Origin: Pampinifervens sp037481935
Lineage (GTDB): Bacteria > Aquificota > Aquificia > Aquificales > Aquificaceae
DNA: 64,000 bases
Direction of reading: 5' to 3'
NCBI RefSeq assembly: GCF_046159715.1
Contig: NZ_JBJXCT010000008.1
Location: 1 to 64,000 of the forward strand
Positions 56,920 through 64,000 of the stretch are shown piece after piece (the first letter of the stretch is position 1; each line of letters opens with the position of its first letter). Below the pieces are notes generated by a model, which was not told the DNA's origin, searched no databases, and worked only from the letters and a program-made list of their open reading frames with translations. The translations under genes and the position numbers were made by a program.

Positions 56920-58201
56920 GCCACCACCTCTTTACAGTTTTCTCGGGGCTGTAAAAGACAAGAGGGCTTATTTCCTTTGTTTCTTCTTTTCCTGCGTGCA
57001 AAGCAAGAGCGAGAGCCCAGAACCTGTCTGCGTGTCCGTCTTCCGTATTGCCTTCATATCTTATATTGCCACTGTCTGACACAAGCCTTTTGACTGAATG
57101 AAGGTCTTCTCTCAGGTCATTATCCGGAGGAATTCTTATGATTTTGTCTATAAAGGCATGTCTTAGTCTTTCTGCCAGCTCCTCTTTTACTCTCGCTGTA
57201 AAGTAGACTCTCTGCACCTTTGCCTCGCCCCAGCGACGGGCAAGTTCTTCTGCCAGCTGCATGCCTATACCAGTTTCATCTATAGCAAGCCTTCTGGCAA
57301 AACTGGCTATGTGGTCTATGACTTTGAACTGCTCTGAAAATGAGACATTACGCAAAATCTCAAGCCTTCTCAAGTAGAAAACGGAGCCAAGCTTTTCAAG
57401 AATGCTTATCACCGTGAGGTCTCTGCGCCTTCCAATGTCTACACCCACAAAAACATCGCCTCTGAGAAGTCTCAGGTCGTCAACTTCTATGTTTTCTTCC
57501 TCACAGGACTGAATAACCTCATAAGGCAAAAGCACATCTTCGTCGTCTATAAACTCACAAAGATATTCGGACTTCCATGCGAGTTCATTTTTTATGCCCC
57601 TCCTGAGTTCCTCAGGGTCTATAGCAAGCCCGTTTTGAACTGCGTCATGGATTGTAAGCCTGTAGCTAAACCATGCAGGGTCTTCCTGTGCGGTCTGCCA
57701 CAGGTGATAAAAGAGGTCTTTCTTTGTGCGGGGTGTGGATATGGCTATGAGTTTATAGCGTTGGTTCCTCGTTATGGTGGGAAAGACTGCCTGATATACT
57801 TCAAAGCCTTTTTCAAAAAAGGCGGTCTCGTCCATGATAACATCTCCAGTGAAGCCCCTCACAGTTTCCGGTTTAGAGGGGAGGGCAATCACTTTCGAGC
57901 CGTTTGGGAATCGAGCTTCGAGCTGAAAAGTCTGCGTATCTTCAAAGAAGTCCACTTTTGCAAGCTTGAGAGCTTGCACATGCATTTTTACTTTGTCTAA
58001 AAGCTCTTTAGACTGTCTCTCGGAGGGGCTTATGACCACGACTCTGTGGTTAACAAACTCCACCGCTCTTTTTATCGCATAGTAGGACACAAGAAAGGAC
58101 TTCCCTGTCTGACGAGCCCACATGAGGACAGAAAACCTTCTTGTTTCAATGCCCTGCAGTGCAATCCTCTGATATGGTAGCAGAATGCTTTCAGCCTTCA
58201 T
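56900..58201 (-). CDS. Terminase large subunit (Mu gp28-like)
   Basis: 433 residues. ATPase: W-A-R-Q-T-G-K-S at 28-35 (Walker A), V-I-M-D-E near 120 (Walker B), A-I-S-T-P near 152 (motif III). Nuclease: V-F-V-G-V-D-I-G near 250 with a second acidic site I-D-E-T near 307 and D-G-H-A-D near 395. Cuts and packages phage DNA. Overlaps portal by 20 bases. Confidence 0.94.
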   Translation of the reverse strand: MKAESILLPYQRIALQGIETRRFSVLMWARQTGKSFLVSYYAIKRAVEFVNHRVVVISPSERQSKELLDKVKMHVQALKLAKVDFFEDTQTFQLEARFPNGSKVIALPSKPETVRGFTGDVIMDETAFFEKGFEVYQAVFPTITRNQRYKLIAISTPRTKKDLFYHLWQTAQEDPAWFSYRLTIHDAVQNGLAIDPEELRRGIKNELAWKSEYLCEFIDDEDVLLPYEVIQSCEEENIEVDDLRLLRGDVFVGVDIGRRRDLTVISILEKLGSVFYLRRLEILRNVSFSEQFKVIDHIASFARRLAIDETGIGMQLAEELARRWGEAKVQRVYFTARVKEELAERLRHAFIDKIIRIPPDNDLREDLHSVKRLVSDSGNIRYEGNTEDGHADRFWALALALHAGKEETKEISPLVFYSPEKTVKRWWHVERVI

Positions 58202-58688
58202 AGACTTCTCTCAAAAGCTTCAGGACTTCTTCCTTGTTCCAGTTTTGCTTTTCAGACTTTTCTACTTCCTGCATGGCTTTTTTCAGTCTCTCTTCCCGAT
58301 ACCTCTGCAGTTTTTCTGCTGAGACTGAAAGTTTATATAGTGATGCGATAAGCTCTGTCGGGTCATCAAACTCAAGAGCTTCTATGTCCTTGACAAACCG
58401 TAGAAGTCGGGCTGCAATGATGTTGGTTATGACTTCAAGACTATCGGTTGCGGGGTTTTCTTTTGCCGCCTCAAGCACTGCTTTGACTTCCGATTGTATT
58501 TCCATAAGCTCTTTTGCTGTGTCCGCATAGCTTCTCAGTGTGCGATGTATCGCGCTTTTAGAGATGTTGTAGCCCTCTGACTTCAGAATTGCTTCTATTT
58601 CTCTGATAGTTCTTTTTTCTTTGTGGTAAAGGTGAATGATATACTGTATGATGTCCAGCAGGTCTGCCTTGCTTCTGCGTGCCATCAT
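58191..58688 (-). CDS. Terminase small subunit (Mu gp27/DUF3486-like)
   Basis: 165 residues. HTH-like segment (T-I-R-E-I-E-A-I-L-K-S-E-G-Y near residue 27, S-K-S-A-I-H-R-T-L near 43) and a helical middle and tail, the usual plan of DUF3486. Starts near MMARRSK-like basic residues. Overlaps terL by 11 bases. Confidence 0.82.
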   Translation of the reverse strand: MMARRSKADLLDIIQYIIHLYHKEKRTIREIEAILKSEGYNISKSAIHRTLRSYADTAKELMEIQSEVKAVLEAAKENPATDSLEVITNIIAARLLRFVKDIEALEFDDPTELIASLYKLSVSAEKLQRYREERLKKAMQEVEKSEKQNWNKEEVLKLLREVYEG

Positions 58689-58975
58689 TCCTCCTCCTGT
58701 GGCACAGCTACACCTTTATCTGTCTCTATGCCGTCAAGGAGGTCGATACCCCTTGGAGTTATTCTGTAAACCTTGTAGCTCATATAAGGCTTTAGCTTAA
58801 CCTCTTCTGCTTGTAGATAGCCCTTGCCTTCCAGATAGTGCAGGGCTTCCTCTATCTCAGAGACTTTGTAATACTGATAAAACACATGCACTATGCCATC
58901 CCTGTCCAGTCCTGCAATGTTTTGTTTTAGAAGCTGTAAAATTCTTCCTCTTAGAGCAGTTATTCTGCCTCTCAT
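58685..58975 (-). CDS. Winged-helix phage protein (gp26-like position)
   Basis: 96 residues. I-L-Q-L-L-K-Q-N-I near residue 11, a helix-turn-helix with V-S-E-I-E-E-A-L-H-Y-L near 38, and a wing (Y-K-V-Y-R-I-T-P-R-G-I-D-L-L) near 67. DNA-binding winged helix with the ending of transcriptional or packaging helpers. Four-base overlap with terS. Confidence 0.7.
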   Translation of the reverse strand: MRGRITALRGRILQLLKQNIAGLDRDGIVHVFYQYYKVSEIEEALHYLEGKGYLQAEEVKLKPYMSYKVYRITPRGIDLLDGIETDKGVAVPQEEE

Positions 58976-58976
58976 C

Positions 58977-59276
58977 TTATTTCTCCTTCAGAAGTTGTAT
59001 AAGCTCGGTGAGTCTGTCGAAGAATTTCTCCATCCGCTCTTCCAATCTCTGTATTTCCCACCTCCACCCGGACACATCCTGAAGGTGAACCTCCTTGTCT
59101 ACCTTTTTTCGCTCTAAAGCCTCTATATCCTCTTTTAGCCTGCTTACCGCCTTTTCCACCCGCTCTATCGCCTTGTTCATGTAGAAAAGCTGAAAGATTA
59201 GCGCAAGCAAAACCACCAGAGCCAGAGCTTCCTCAGATATTAGTCTGACTACTGAGTTTATTACCGCTGTCTCCAC
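58977..59276 (-). CDS. Membrane-anchored coiled coil (DUF2730/gp25-like; holin candidate)
   Basis: 99 residues. One membrane helix (A-L-A-L-V-V-L-L-A-L-I-F-Q-L-F-Y near residue 16) then a long charged coiled coil (E-R-V-E-K-A-V-S-R-L-K-E-D-I-E). This is the DUF2730 (Mu gp25) layout. A spanin or holin part is possible, as no other lysis gene is visible. Confidence 0.68.
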   Translation of the reverse strand: METAVINSVVRLISEEALALVVLLALIFQLFYMNKAIERVEKAVSRLKEDIEALERKKVDKEVHLQDVSGWRWEIQRLEERMEKFFDRLTELIQLLKEK

Positions 59277-59551
59277 TTGACTACCTCCAGAAAGGTTTTC
59301 AGAGGCATGACAATAAGAGGCTCTTTTCTGTCTGCCTTTAGCACAAGGGCGTCTGCAGAAGAAAGCCAGGCGTAGACCTGCAGGGATTTGCGAGCCTTGA
59401 CCTGAACCCCGAGAGAGATACCTATTTCCTTATTATATATATATAAGTCTGTGTCTGTGTGCGAACCTGCGGACCTTACTACCTGAAAGCCCGCCTGCTC
59501 AAACAGAGCTTTTATTTCTCTTTCTATACGTGCTCCTTTTGCGTAGGACAT
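59261..59551 (-). CDS. Archaeal Hjc-like Holliday junction resolvase
   Basis: Start at ATG 59551 (M-S-Y-A-K-G-A-R-I-E-R-E), 96 residues. PD-(D/E)xK nuclease pattern: K-G-A-R-I-E-R-E near residue 5, V-V-R-S-A-G-S-H near 24 (as R-S-A-G-S in Hjc), T-D-L-Y near 35 and V-Q-V-K-A-R-K near 48 (E/Q-x-K). Probably resolves junctions in phage DNA. Overlaps the gp25-like gene by 16 bases. Confidence 0.78.
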   Translation of the reverse strand: MSYAKGARIEREIKALFEQAGFQVVRSAGSHTDTDLYIYNKEIGISLGVQVKARKSLQVYAWLSSADALVLKADRKEPLIVMPLKTFLEVVKWRQR

Positions 59552-59581
59552 GGCTTTAATATTGCAGAAGCTACGAGAGGC

Positions 59582-59601
59582 TTTCAAGCAAGAATTTCAA
59601 G
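59582..59601 (+). repeat. Phage junction motif, copy b
   Basis: TTTCAAGCAAGAATTTCAAG, covering the last codons and stop of the HTH gene. Differs from copy a at three or four bases. Confidence 0.5.
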
Positions 59602-59940
59602 GCTGTGAATTATCTGAGAGAGCTTAAATTTCAAAAGCTGTAAGTTGTTTATTTCCTGTAGGGTTTTGAGTTCATGTTTTAAAGAGGAAACTATTACAGA
59701 ATTCAGGTCTGCCTGTTTTAGCATAGACCTGCTTGGTCTTCTCAACCTTTGCGGGATTGTCTCGTCTTGCGTGAGATTGTTTCTTATGAAAGTTGCGAGG
59801 TCGCTTTGTTTTATTCTCAGTGTGCCGGATGGGAGCTTAATGGCGTTTAGATAGCCGGCATCAACCCAGGAGTATACCGTGCGTGGTGAAACCTTTAGTA
59901 AGGCTGCAACTTCTTGTATACTGTAAAGAACTTCTGTCAT
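59584..59940 (-). CDS. MerR/excisionase-type helix-turn-helix protein
   Basis: 118 residues. N-terminal HTH: Y-S-I-Q-E-V-A-A-L-L-K-V-S near residue 6, T-V-Y-S-W-V-D-A-G-Y-L near 21 and L-R-I-K-Q-S-D-L near 41, then a helical C-terminal half. MerR or Xis-like; may control phage transcription. Starts after a 27-base gap holding junction motif c. Confidence 0.75.
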   Translation of the reverse strand: MTEVLYSIQEVAALLKVSPRTVYSWVDAGYLNAIKLPSGTLRIKQSDLATFIRNNLTQDETIPQRLRRPSRSMLKQADLNSVIVSSLKHELKTLQEINNLQLLKFKLSQIIHSLEILA

Positions 59941-59967
59941 CTTATTTTCAAAGTTAGCGATTTCCTG

Positions 59968-60666
59968 TTAAGTATCATGCAAGGATTTCACAGTTCCTTT
60001 ATGAGATTTTGGTTTTAAGCGTAAATCAGCGCCCTCCACCCTCCTCAACACACACACCTCTCTCAGTCTGGAAATTATCGGCTCTTCTGCAAGCAAGCCA
60101 AACAGGTCTTTTATATCCAGGTTGCTTATTATCGCAAGCCTTTTTTCTTCGTTATAGGCGTGATATATAACCTCTCTCACGAAGTCAAGGTGAAAATCTC
60201 TCAGAAATTTGCTAACATCATCTAATATAATCATGTCCGCCTCTCTGTATGCCTCACGCAGGGCTTTAAAGTCCTGCATATCTGGACAGGAGATGTAGAG
60301 CGGGTTTTTTACCCTGTATTTCCTTAGCAGCTGTGCGATGGCATAAATAATCGCATGCGTTTTGCCTGTTCCTGCAGGTCCAGTAAGAATTACCCCGCCC
60401 GCATGCAGGGTTTTCAGGCAAAACTCCGTGAGGTCTGTCTTTTTTGTCTCTTGCAGTTTTTTTACTACTCTGGGTGGAAAGCCAAGCCCAAGAAGGATTT
60501 TCTGTATAGTTTCAAGACTGAGGACTTTAAGCACTTTTTCCAGATATGTGCCTTTGCCGTTTTTCAACTCTATCCAGAAGAAATACTCCTCTTCTCTTAT
60601 TGAAACCACTGGCCTGCCTTTATAGAGTTTTTCAAGCTCTTCTCTGTTTTTTACCGCCCTAACCAT
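59968..60666 (-). CDS. DnaC/IstB-like AAA+ ATPase (helicase loader-like)
   Basis: 232 residues. Walker A G-P-A-G-T-G-K-T near residue 96; Walker B M-I-I-L-D-D near 144; sensor-like A-I-I-S-N near 184; and arginine-rich end (L-R-E-V-C-V-L-R-R-V). Like DnaC/IstB-type loaders, it probably brings a helicase to phage replication forks. A second AAA+ gene (MuB-like) is 2 kb away. Confidence 0.8.
   Translation of the reverse strand: MVRAVKNREELEKLYKGRPVVSIREEEYFFWIELKNGKGTYLEKVLKVLSLETIQKILLGLGFPPRVVKKLQETKKTDLTEFCLKTLHAGGVILTGPAGTGKTHAIIYAIAQLLRKYRVKNPLYISCPDMQDFKALREAYREADMIILDDVSKFLRDFHLDFVREVIYHAYNEEKRLAIISNLDIKDLFGLLAEEPIISRLREVCVLRRVEGADLRLKPKSHKGTVKSLHDT
59973..59992 (+). repeat. Phage junction motif, copy c
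   Basis: TATCATGCAAGGATTTCACA, 18 of 20 bases as in copy a, in the end of the DnaC-like gene and before the HTH gene. Confidence 0.55.
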
Positions 60667-60890
60667 TCCTTTACCTCCTCTTTTAGTTGTTGCGCAGTTT
60701 TCAGAGCAGATTGTTTTGTGCTAACTCGCTCTGCCCCAGCTTTACCCCTCAGTGCTGTAAGTCTTAGAACAACCGTTTTCAGTATTGCATAGTCATCCCC
60801 AAACTCCTCTCTCAACATTTCTTCTATACTGTCAAGTGTCCTGTGAATTCTTTTAGCCAGCTCTATCATCTCCTGCCTATTAGCTCTCAT
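60651..60890 (-). CDS. Small phage protein, unknown
   Basis: 79 residues, helical and basic: E-L-A-K-R-I-H-R-T-L-D-S-I-E near residue 10 and A-L-K-T-A-Q-Q-L-K-E-E-V near 62. In the early region, overlapping the ATPase by 16 bases. Not recognised. Confidence 0.6.
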   Translation of the reverse strand: MRANRQEMIELAKRIHRTLDSIEEMLREEFGDDYAILKTVVLRLTALRGKAGAERVSTKQSALKTAQQLKEEVKEWLGR

Positions 60891-60892
60891 CC

Positions 60893-61408
60893 TTACCCCT
60901 CCTCTGCCCAGTCGGGCATGTCATCTATGTCATCCATGTAGTAGTCAAGCCCCCGAGTGTTTTCTGGGGATACCCACTTTCCACTTTCTCGGTGTGTCCG
61001 TTTTATTCTTGGCAGGACTGTTCTGAACCATGTTATAGAGCCGTCCCCTTTTAGATAGCCTTCTTTTAGTCTTCTAAACTCTTCGTAATCCTTTTTTATG
61101 TCCTCTACCCCAAGTCCGTTTTGTTCGTATATCTGTATCAACTCCCTTAATGCTTTGCCTACCCTATCCTGCCATTTGCTATAGCCAAAGCTTTCTGGAG
61201 GAGTGCCGTTCCACAACTTTATATACCACCCCATAAGATGTTGTATGCTTTTGCCATACCGTTCTGCCCTCTCCTCGTGAAATTGGATATATTGCCTCAG
61301 TTCCTCAACTATCTTCGTGAGCCTTTTGTAAGCTTCTTGCCCTGTTTTGCTTTCAAGAACTTGCTCAAGTTGTCTCAGTAGAGTTTTACACTTGCGCATG
61401 TTTTTCAC
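60893..61408 (-). CDS. Early phage protein, unknown (replication-associated?)
   Basis: 171 residues, charged helical with Trp-rich spots (L-M-G-W-Y-I-K-L-W-N-G near residue 58, W-F-R-T-V-L-P-R near 124) and an acidic tail (Y-M-D-D-I-D-D-M-P-D-W). Directly before the small protein and DnaC-like loader; a DnaD/O-like partner of the loader would fit, but no motif proves it. Confidence 0.58.
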   Translation of the reverse strand: MKNMRKCKTLLRQLEQVLESKTGQEAYKRLTKIVEELRQYIQFHEERAERYGKSIQHLMGWYIKLWNGTPPESFGYSKWQDRVGKALRELIQIYEQNGLGVEDIKKDYEEFRRLKEGYLKGDGSITWFRTVLPRIKRTHRESGKWVSPENTRGLDYYMDDIDDMPDWAEEG

Positions 61409-61931
61409 CTCCTTCTGAGCGTTTTAGTTCCTTAAGCTTGCTCCTTACTGCCTCGATGCTTCTGCCAAGTTCATCTGCCGCCATTCTTATCTCCCCTGGC
61501 TTTGCAGGGCGGTGGACCAGTTCTTCAAGCCTTTTTATCTCCTCCTGCGTCCACTTTTTCTTTATTGTTCCTACGCCCCTGGCCTTTCTTATACGCCTTG
61601 TTCTTTCCTGCTTTACCTGCATTCTGCAGGTGGGGGAGCAATACAGATTGTCCGAACGGTTTGGGATGAAAAACTTCCCACACACCTGGCAGGATTTCAT
61701 AATTCTCTGTATATCTTCCTCTTCCGCATGCAGTGTAGCAAAAACGGGCGGGTTTTCTACAATACGCCTTAAAAGCCCATCTCTCACCTGTGCGGATATG
61801 AGAGAGTGGACTTTCTGCTTTACCCACTTTCTCATCGGGCCAGGTGGCGGATTGAGAGAATTTACAACGTCCTCAGGTCTGAAGACTTTTAACTTCAGCA
61901 TTTCAGCCCAGACCATGCCGTCCGTATACAT
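61386..61931 (-). CDS. Zinc-finger and SANT/Myb-like HTH protein
   Basis: 181 residues. A Cys4 knuckle C-Q-V-C-G-K-F-F-I-P near 82, then Y-C-S-P-T-C near 98, followed by a very basic stretch (K-Q-E-R-T-R-R-I-R-K-A-R) and a Myb-like helix (W-T-Q-E-E-I-K-R-L-E-E-L near 128 and I-R-M-A-A-D-E-L-G-R-S near 147). DNA binder of the early region; function unknown. Overlaps its downstream neighbour by 23 bases. Confidence 0.72.
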   Translation of the reverse strand: MYTDGMVWAEMLKLKVFRPEDVVNSLNPPPGPMRKWVKQKVHSLISAQVRDGLLRRIVENPPVFATLHAEEEDIQRIMKSCQVCGKFFIPNRSDNLYCSPTCRMQVKQERTRRIRKARGVGTIKKKWTQEEIKRLEELVHRPAKPGEIRMAADELGRSIEAVRSKLKELKRSEGGEKHAQV

Positions 61932-61933
61932 GC

Positions 61934-62623
61934 CTACCTCCCGAGGGTTTTTGATGCTTTTATGATGTTTTCCTCTGTAGCTTCCGCCTTTAGCTTCTGA
62001 AGGATGCTTGCGATAAAATAGATATCCAGAGTTGTCCAGCCTCTGTCCTTCGCGAGTTTGTAGAAAACCTCCACATCTCCGCTTACTTTCTTCTCTCTCA
62101 GTGCATGCTCTATTGTCTCTTTTGTTATCTGCTCAAGCTCCTTTCTGATAACCACTCTCCTGTATATGCTATGAGGAGTAGACTGCACAACCTTTGGCAG
62201 GCTCTGGTCTCCGAGGAAAATGTAGCTAAGATGTGTGTCTGTGTCTTCTGCAAGGTCTTTTAGCTCGTTCAGGAGCAATGCTCTTTTTAAACCCCTCTGT
62301 GCTTCATCTATAACGACGATTGGCTTGATTTGTAGTGTGGCTATGGTGAACTTTAACAGGTCAAGAGTAGCCTCCTTCGTCTGCCTCATACCAGCCCCGC
62401 AGGCAAGGCTTATGCCTTTTACCAGTTTGCTCGCTGTAATTTCCTCGGCTGGCACTTTGTAGTAAAACACATCTCTGTTTTCTCTTGCAATAGCTTTTGC
62501 AGAAAAAGTCTTGCCGTTGCCCCATACACCCCATACGAGGGCATGCACGGGTGAGCCTGTTTGCTCTCTTATCTGCCTGAGCGTGTTAACTACTCCTCTT
62601 AAAACCTGTTCTGCATGCACCAT
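61934..62623 (-). CDS. MuB-like AAA+ transposition target ATPase
   Basis: 229 residues. W-G-V-W-G-N-G-K-T (Walker A) at 31-39, V-V-I-D-E-A-Q near 103 (Walker B), F-L-G-D-Q-S-L near 141. Size and place straight after the transposase are those of Mu B, which binds target DNA, recruits MuA and gives target immunity. No N-terminal HTH as in Mu B, so it is a short version. Confidence 0.87.
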   Translation of the reverse strand: MVHAEQVLRGVVNTLRQIREQTGSPVHALVWGVWGNGKTFSAKAIARENRDVFYYKVPAEEITASKLVKGISLACGAGMRQTKEATLDLLKFTIATLQIKPIVVIDEAQRGLKRALLLNELKDLAEDTDTHLSYIFLGDQSLPKVVQSTPHSIYRRVVIRKELEQITKETIEHALREKKVSGDVEVFYKLAKDRGWTTLDIYFIASILQKLKAEATEENIIKASKTLGR

Positions 62624-62626
62624 GTT

Positions 62627-64000
62627 TTACCCTCCTTCGTAAATTTTTAGAATGTCCCACTCCTCTTCCTGAACCCCTTGAGGCTCAGGCTCTGGAGCAG
62701 GGCTTGATAGCAAGCAAAGAATGTCTTCCTCTTGCGTCTCAGATATACGGGCTTCCTGTAACTCACGAAGTTCCTCCCGTAGCTTCTCCTCCCTCTTCTC
62801 CACCCTCTTACTTTTCTGCTTATGCTGTTTGTATTCCACTGGGTCAAGTGAAGGCAGTTCGGTTGATACAAGTCTTGCATAGCCGAGAAACTCTCCCGAG
62901 GAAGCATACACCTCAAGCTTTGTTATGTCCTCTATGTCCCGCAGACATATGACTCTGGGAGCGTTCTTATCTCTGCCAAGCTCTTTTTCTTCCTGCGGTA
63001 AGTAAAACTCATATCTCAGGTTGTCTATTGTGATGGTGTGATTGCGAATTGTCCTCTCAAACCTCTCTGCAAAGGCTTTGCGAAGTCTGCCTTCGTCTAC
63101 CTCACTAAATCCTTGCAATTCAACCTCTGCAGGTGCAACTGGCTTCTGGAAGTGTTCAAAGTTGTGTGCAGTGCGGTTGTATGTGTTTATCGCAAGACTT
63201 ATCAGGTCGTTTATACTCCCTGCTTTGATAGTTCTTGCTATGTCTTTTAGCTCTCTGATGACCCGTTCTATAAGCTTCTGGTTTGCCTGATAAGGCTTTG
63301 TCCTGCGAATTTCAACTCCGAGTTCTTTCAAAGCCCTTGTGATATGTTCAGAGGTAAGAATTTTTTCATTGTCCGTTTTTACTGCCTTGGGGACGCCGTG
63401 TCTTAAAAACAACTGAAACATAAACTTAGCAACATCGAGACTGGAGAAGGCTTTGTTGTAGTGCGTGGCATTCTTTTCTTTGTTTTCTACCGTGTAAAAG
63501 CCCAAAATCCTCATGGAGTAAAGCTCAAGAGCAAAGAGGATAGAGCATTGCTTTCCTGCAAACACATAGCCCGTTGCGTCTATCTCCACCAAGCCCTTTT
63601 CTCTTTGCACTTTACCCTTCGAAACCTTCGGAGCTTCCTTAATTCCCCTCCTTGCAACTTCTAACCTTTCCCAACTTCCCCACTCACTTTTTACGAAGTC
63701 TTCCACAAGCCTGTAAAAACTTGCAAGAGAGTTTATGCCTACAAGCCTTAAATCAAGCTCCAGAAGGTGGTATATTCGTCTGAGAGAATGCGTCCTTTTC
63801 CTGCCTTTTTCTTCGTTAACATCAAGCAGCAAGGCTTTAAGCTTCTCTATAAGCTCGTTTGGTATCTCACGCACTTTCCTCTGTCTTCCCCTCCTCTTCT
63901 GTGGCAAGCCTTTTATCCATCTGTATATCGTTGCCCTGTTGTGCTTCAGGAGTTTTGCTATCTGTGATACAGAAAAACCCTGCAGGTAAAGTTGTATTGC
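62627..64000 (-). CDS. Mu-type DDE transposase (5' end outside window)
   Basis: Open to the window edge. The last 457 codons are visible; an internal TTG at 63907 is not the start, since an HTH (G-F-S-V-S-Q-I-A-K-L-L-K then A-T-I-Y-R-W) continues upstream. rve core: V-E-I-D-A-T-G near visible residue 141 (first Asp), V-K-T-D-N-E-K near 209 (second Asp), then L-I-E-R-V-I-R-E 35 residues later (Glu). The C-terminal acidic, Glu/Gln-rich tail could bind MuB. Cuts and joins the phage ends. Confidence 0.92.
   Translation of the reverse strand, partial: AIQLYLQGFSVSQIAKLLKHNRATIYRWIKGLPQKRRGRQRKVREIPNELIEKLKALLLDVNEEKGRKRTHSLRRIYHLLELDLRLVGINSLASFYRLVEDFVKSEWGSWERLEVARRGIKEAPKVSKGKVQREKGLVEIDATGYVFAGKQCSILFALELYSMRILGFYTVENKEKNATHYNKAFSSLDVAKFMFQLFLRHGVPKAVKTDNEKILTSEHITRALKELGVEIRRTKPYQANQKLIERVIRELKDIARTIKAGSINDLISLAINTYNRTAHNFEHFQKPVAPAEVELQGFSEVDEGRLRKAFAERFERTIRNHTITIDNLRYEFYLPQEEKELGRDKNAPRVICLRDIEDITKLEVYASSGEFLGYARLVSTELPSLDPVEYKQHKQKSKRVEKREEKLREELRELQEARISETQEEDILCLLSSPAPEPEPQGVQEEEWDILKIYEGG

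Larger units (their letters stand above)
42442..64000 (-). mobile_element. Mu-like transposable prophage (right end inside window, transposase end outside)
   Basis: All genes from 43007 to the window edge run on the minus strand and follow the Mu order: transposase A, B, early genes, gp25-30, protease, capsid, connectors, tail. The low-coordinate end probably starts at TG 42442, as transposable phages start with TG, with 5 host bases before it as the candidate target duplication. The exact edge could be anywhere between about 42440 and 42480. No repressor, lysis genes or left end are seen; they may lie beyond 64000. Confidence 0.88.

Noticed and set aside
1..64000. CRISPR arrays
   Set aside because: The only short repeats seen are the prophage-end families and fibre repeats; none has regular spacers.
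1..64000. tRNA or rRNA genes
   Set aside because: No cloverleaf or rRNA-like stretch was noticed by eye; a tRNA scan would be decisive.

Overview
The window looks like a chromosome segment of a thermophilic, autotrophic Aquificaceae bacterium (Hydrogenobacter/Thermocrinis-like). That rests on the gene set and style: a long SucD-like protein resembling the small subunit of citryl-CoA synthetase lies near class I fumarase, malate dehydrogenase and aconitase (reductive TCA cycle), together with TrpB2, TrmFO, UvsE, stand-alone GlyQ, a very small SRP RNA, tight gene packing, and several genes whose -10 box almost touches the start codon. The genus is inference; no rRNA is present.

Bases 1-42,400 are host chromosome. 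From left to right: the 3' end of a uroporphyrinogen methyltransferase; arsB with a CxxCH lipoprotein; a HAD phosphatase; a nitrogen-assimilation operon on the minus strand (glnB-glnA-amtB-porin) behind an excellent sigma-54 promoter; CDF transporter and cutA; a decayed small gene; mnmG; a GDPD, endonuclease V, glyQ and beta-CASP group; an NlpC/P60 protein; apbE; a glycosyltransferase, TerC and phosphoglucose/phosphomannose isomerase group; UvrD; TetR and trpB2; an SRP RNA gene wedged between and partly inside trpB2/trmFO; glmS, argF, a lytic transglycosylase; the reductive-TCA genes (ccsB-like, fumarase alpha, mdh, acn); two unusual AT-richer secreted or lipoprotein genes; uvrC-uvsE; obg with a NurA-like gene; an AEC transporter; and an MNT nucleotidyltransferase.

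Bases about 42,440-64,000 are a transposable (Mu-like) prophage lying on the minus strand. Its transposase end is at the right and continues beyond the window. Reading in the phage direction (64,000 to 42,440): MuA-like DDE transposase, MuB-like ATPase, a zinc-finger/HTH protein, a DnaC-like loader, an excisionase-like HTH, an Hjc-like nuclease, Mu gp25/26/27-like proteins, terminase, portal, MuF with a C-terminal toxin-like extension, protease, scaffold, N4-gp56-type capsid, gp35/36/G/37-like connector genes, then a P2-like contractile tail (sheath, tube, frameshifted chaperone, tape measure, U, X, D, V, fibre). The head and packaging block is Mu-like and the tail is P2-like, so the phage is mosaic. 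The right end is a 600-bp gene-free region with three copies of a 21-bp repeat (likely transposase sites), three copies of another 20-22-bp repeat, a 10-bp tandem repeat, a strong terminator and G-rich tracts. The phage appears to have inserted into the HEPN gene of an MNT-HEPN toxin-antitoxin pair, whose last ~32 codons remain.

Most notable items: an in-frame amber codon exactly between the signal peptide and mature part of AmtB; the SRP RNA overlapping trmFO; the prophage end and the broken HEPN gene; a -1 frameshift tail chaperone; a MuF-linked putative toxin with an overlapping possible immunity gene; and a DNA motif repeated at three phage gene junctions.
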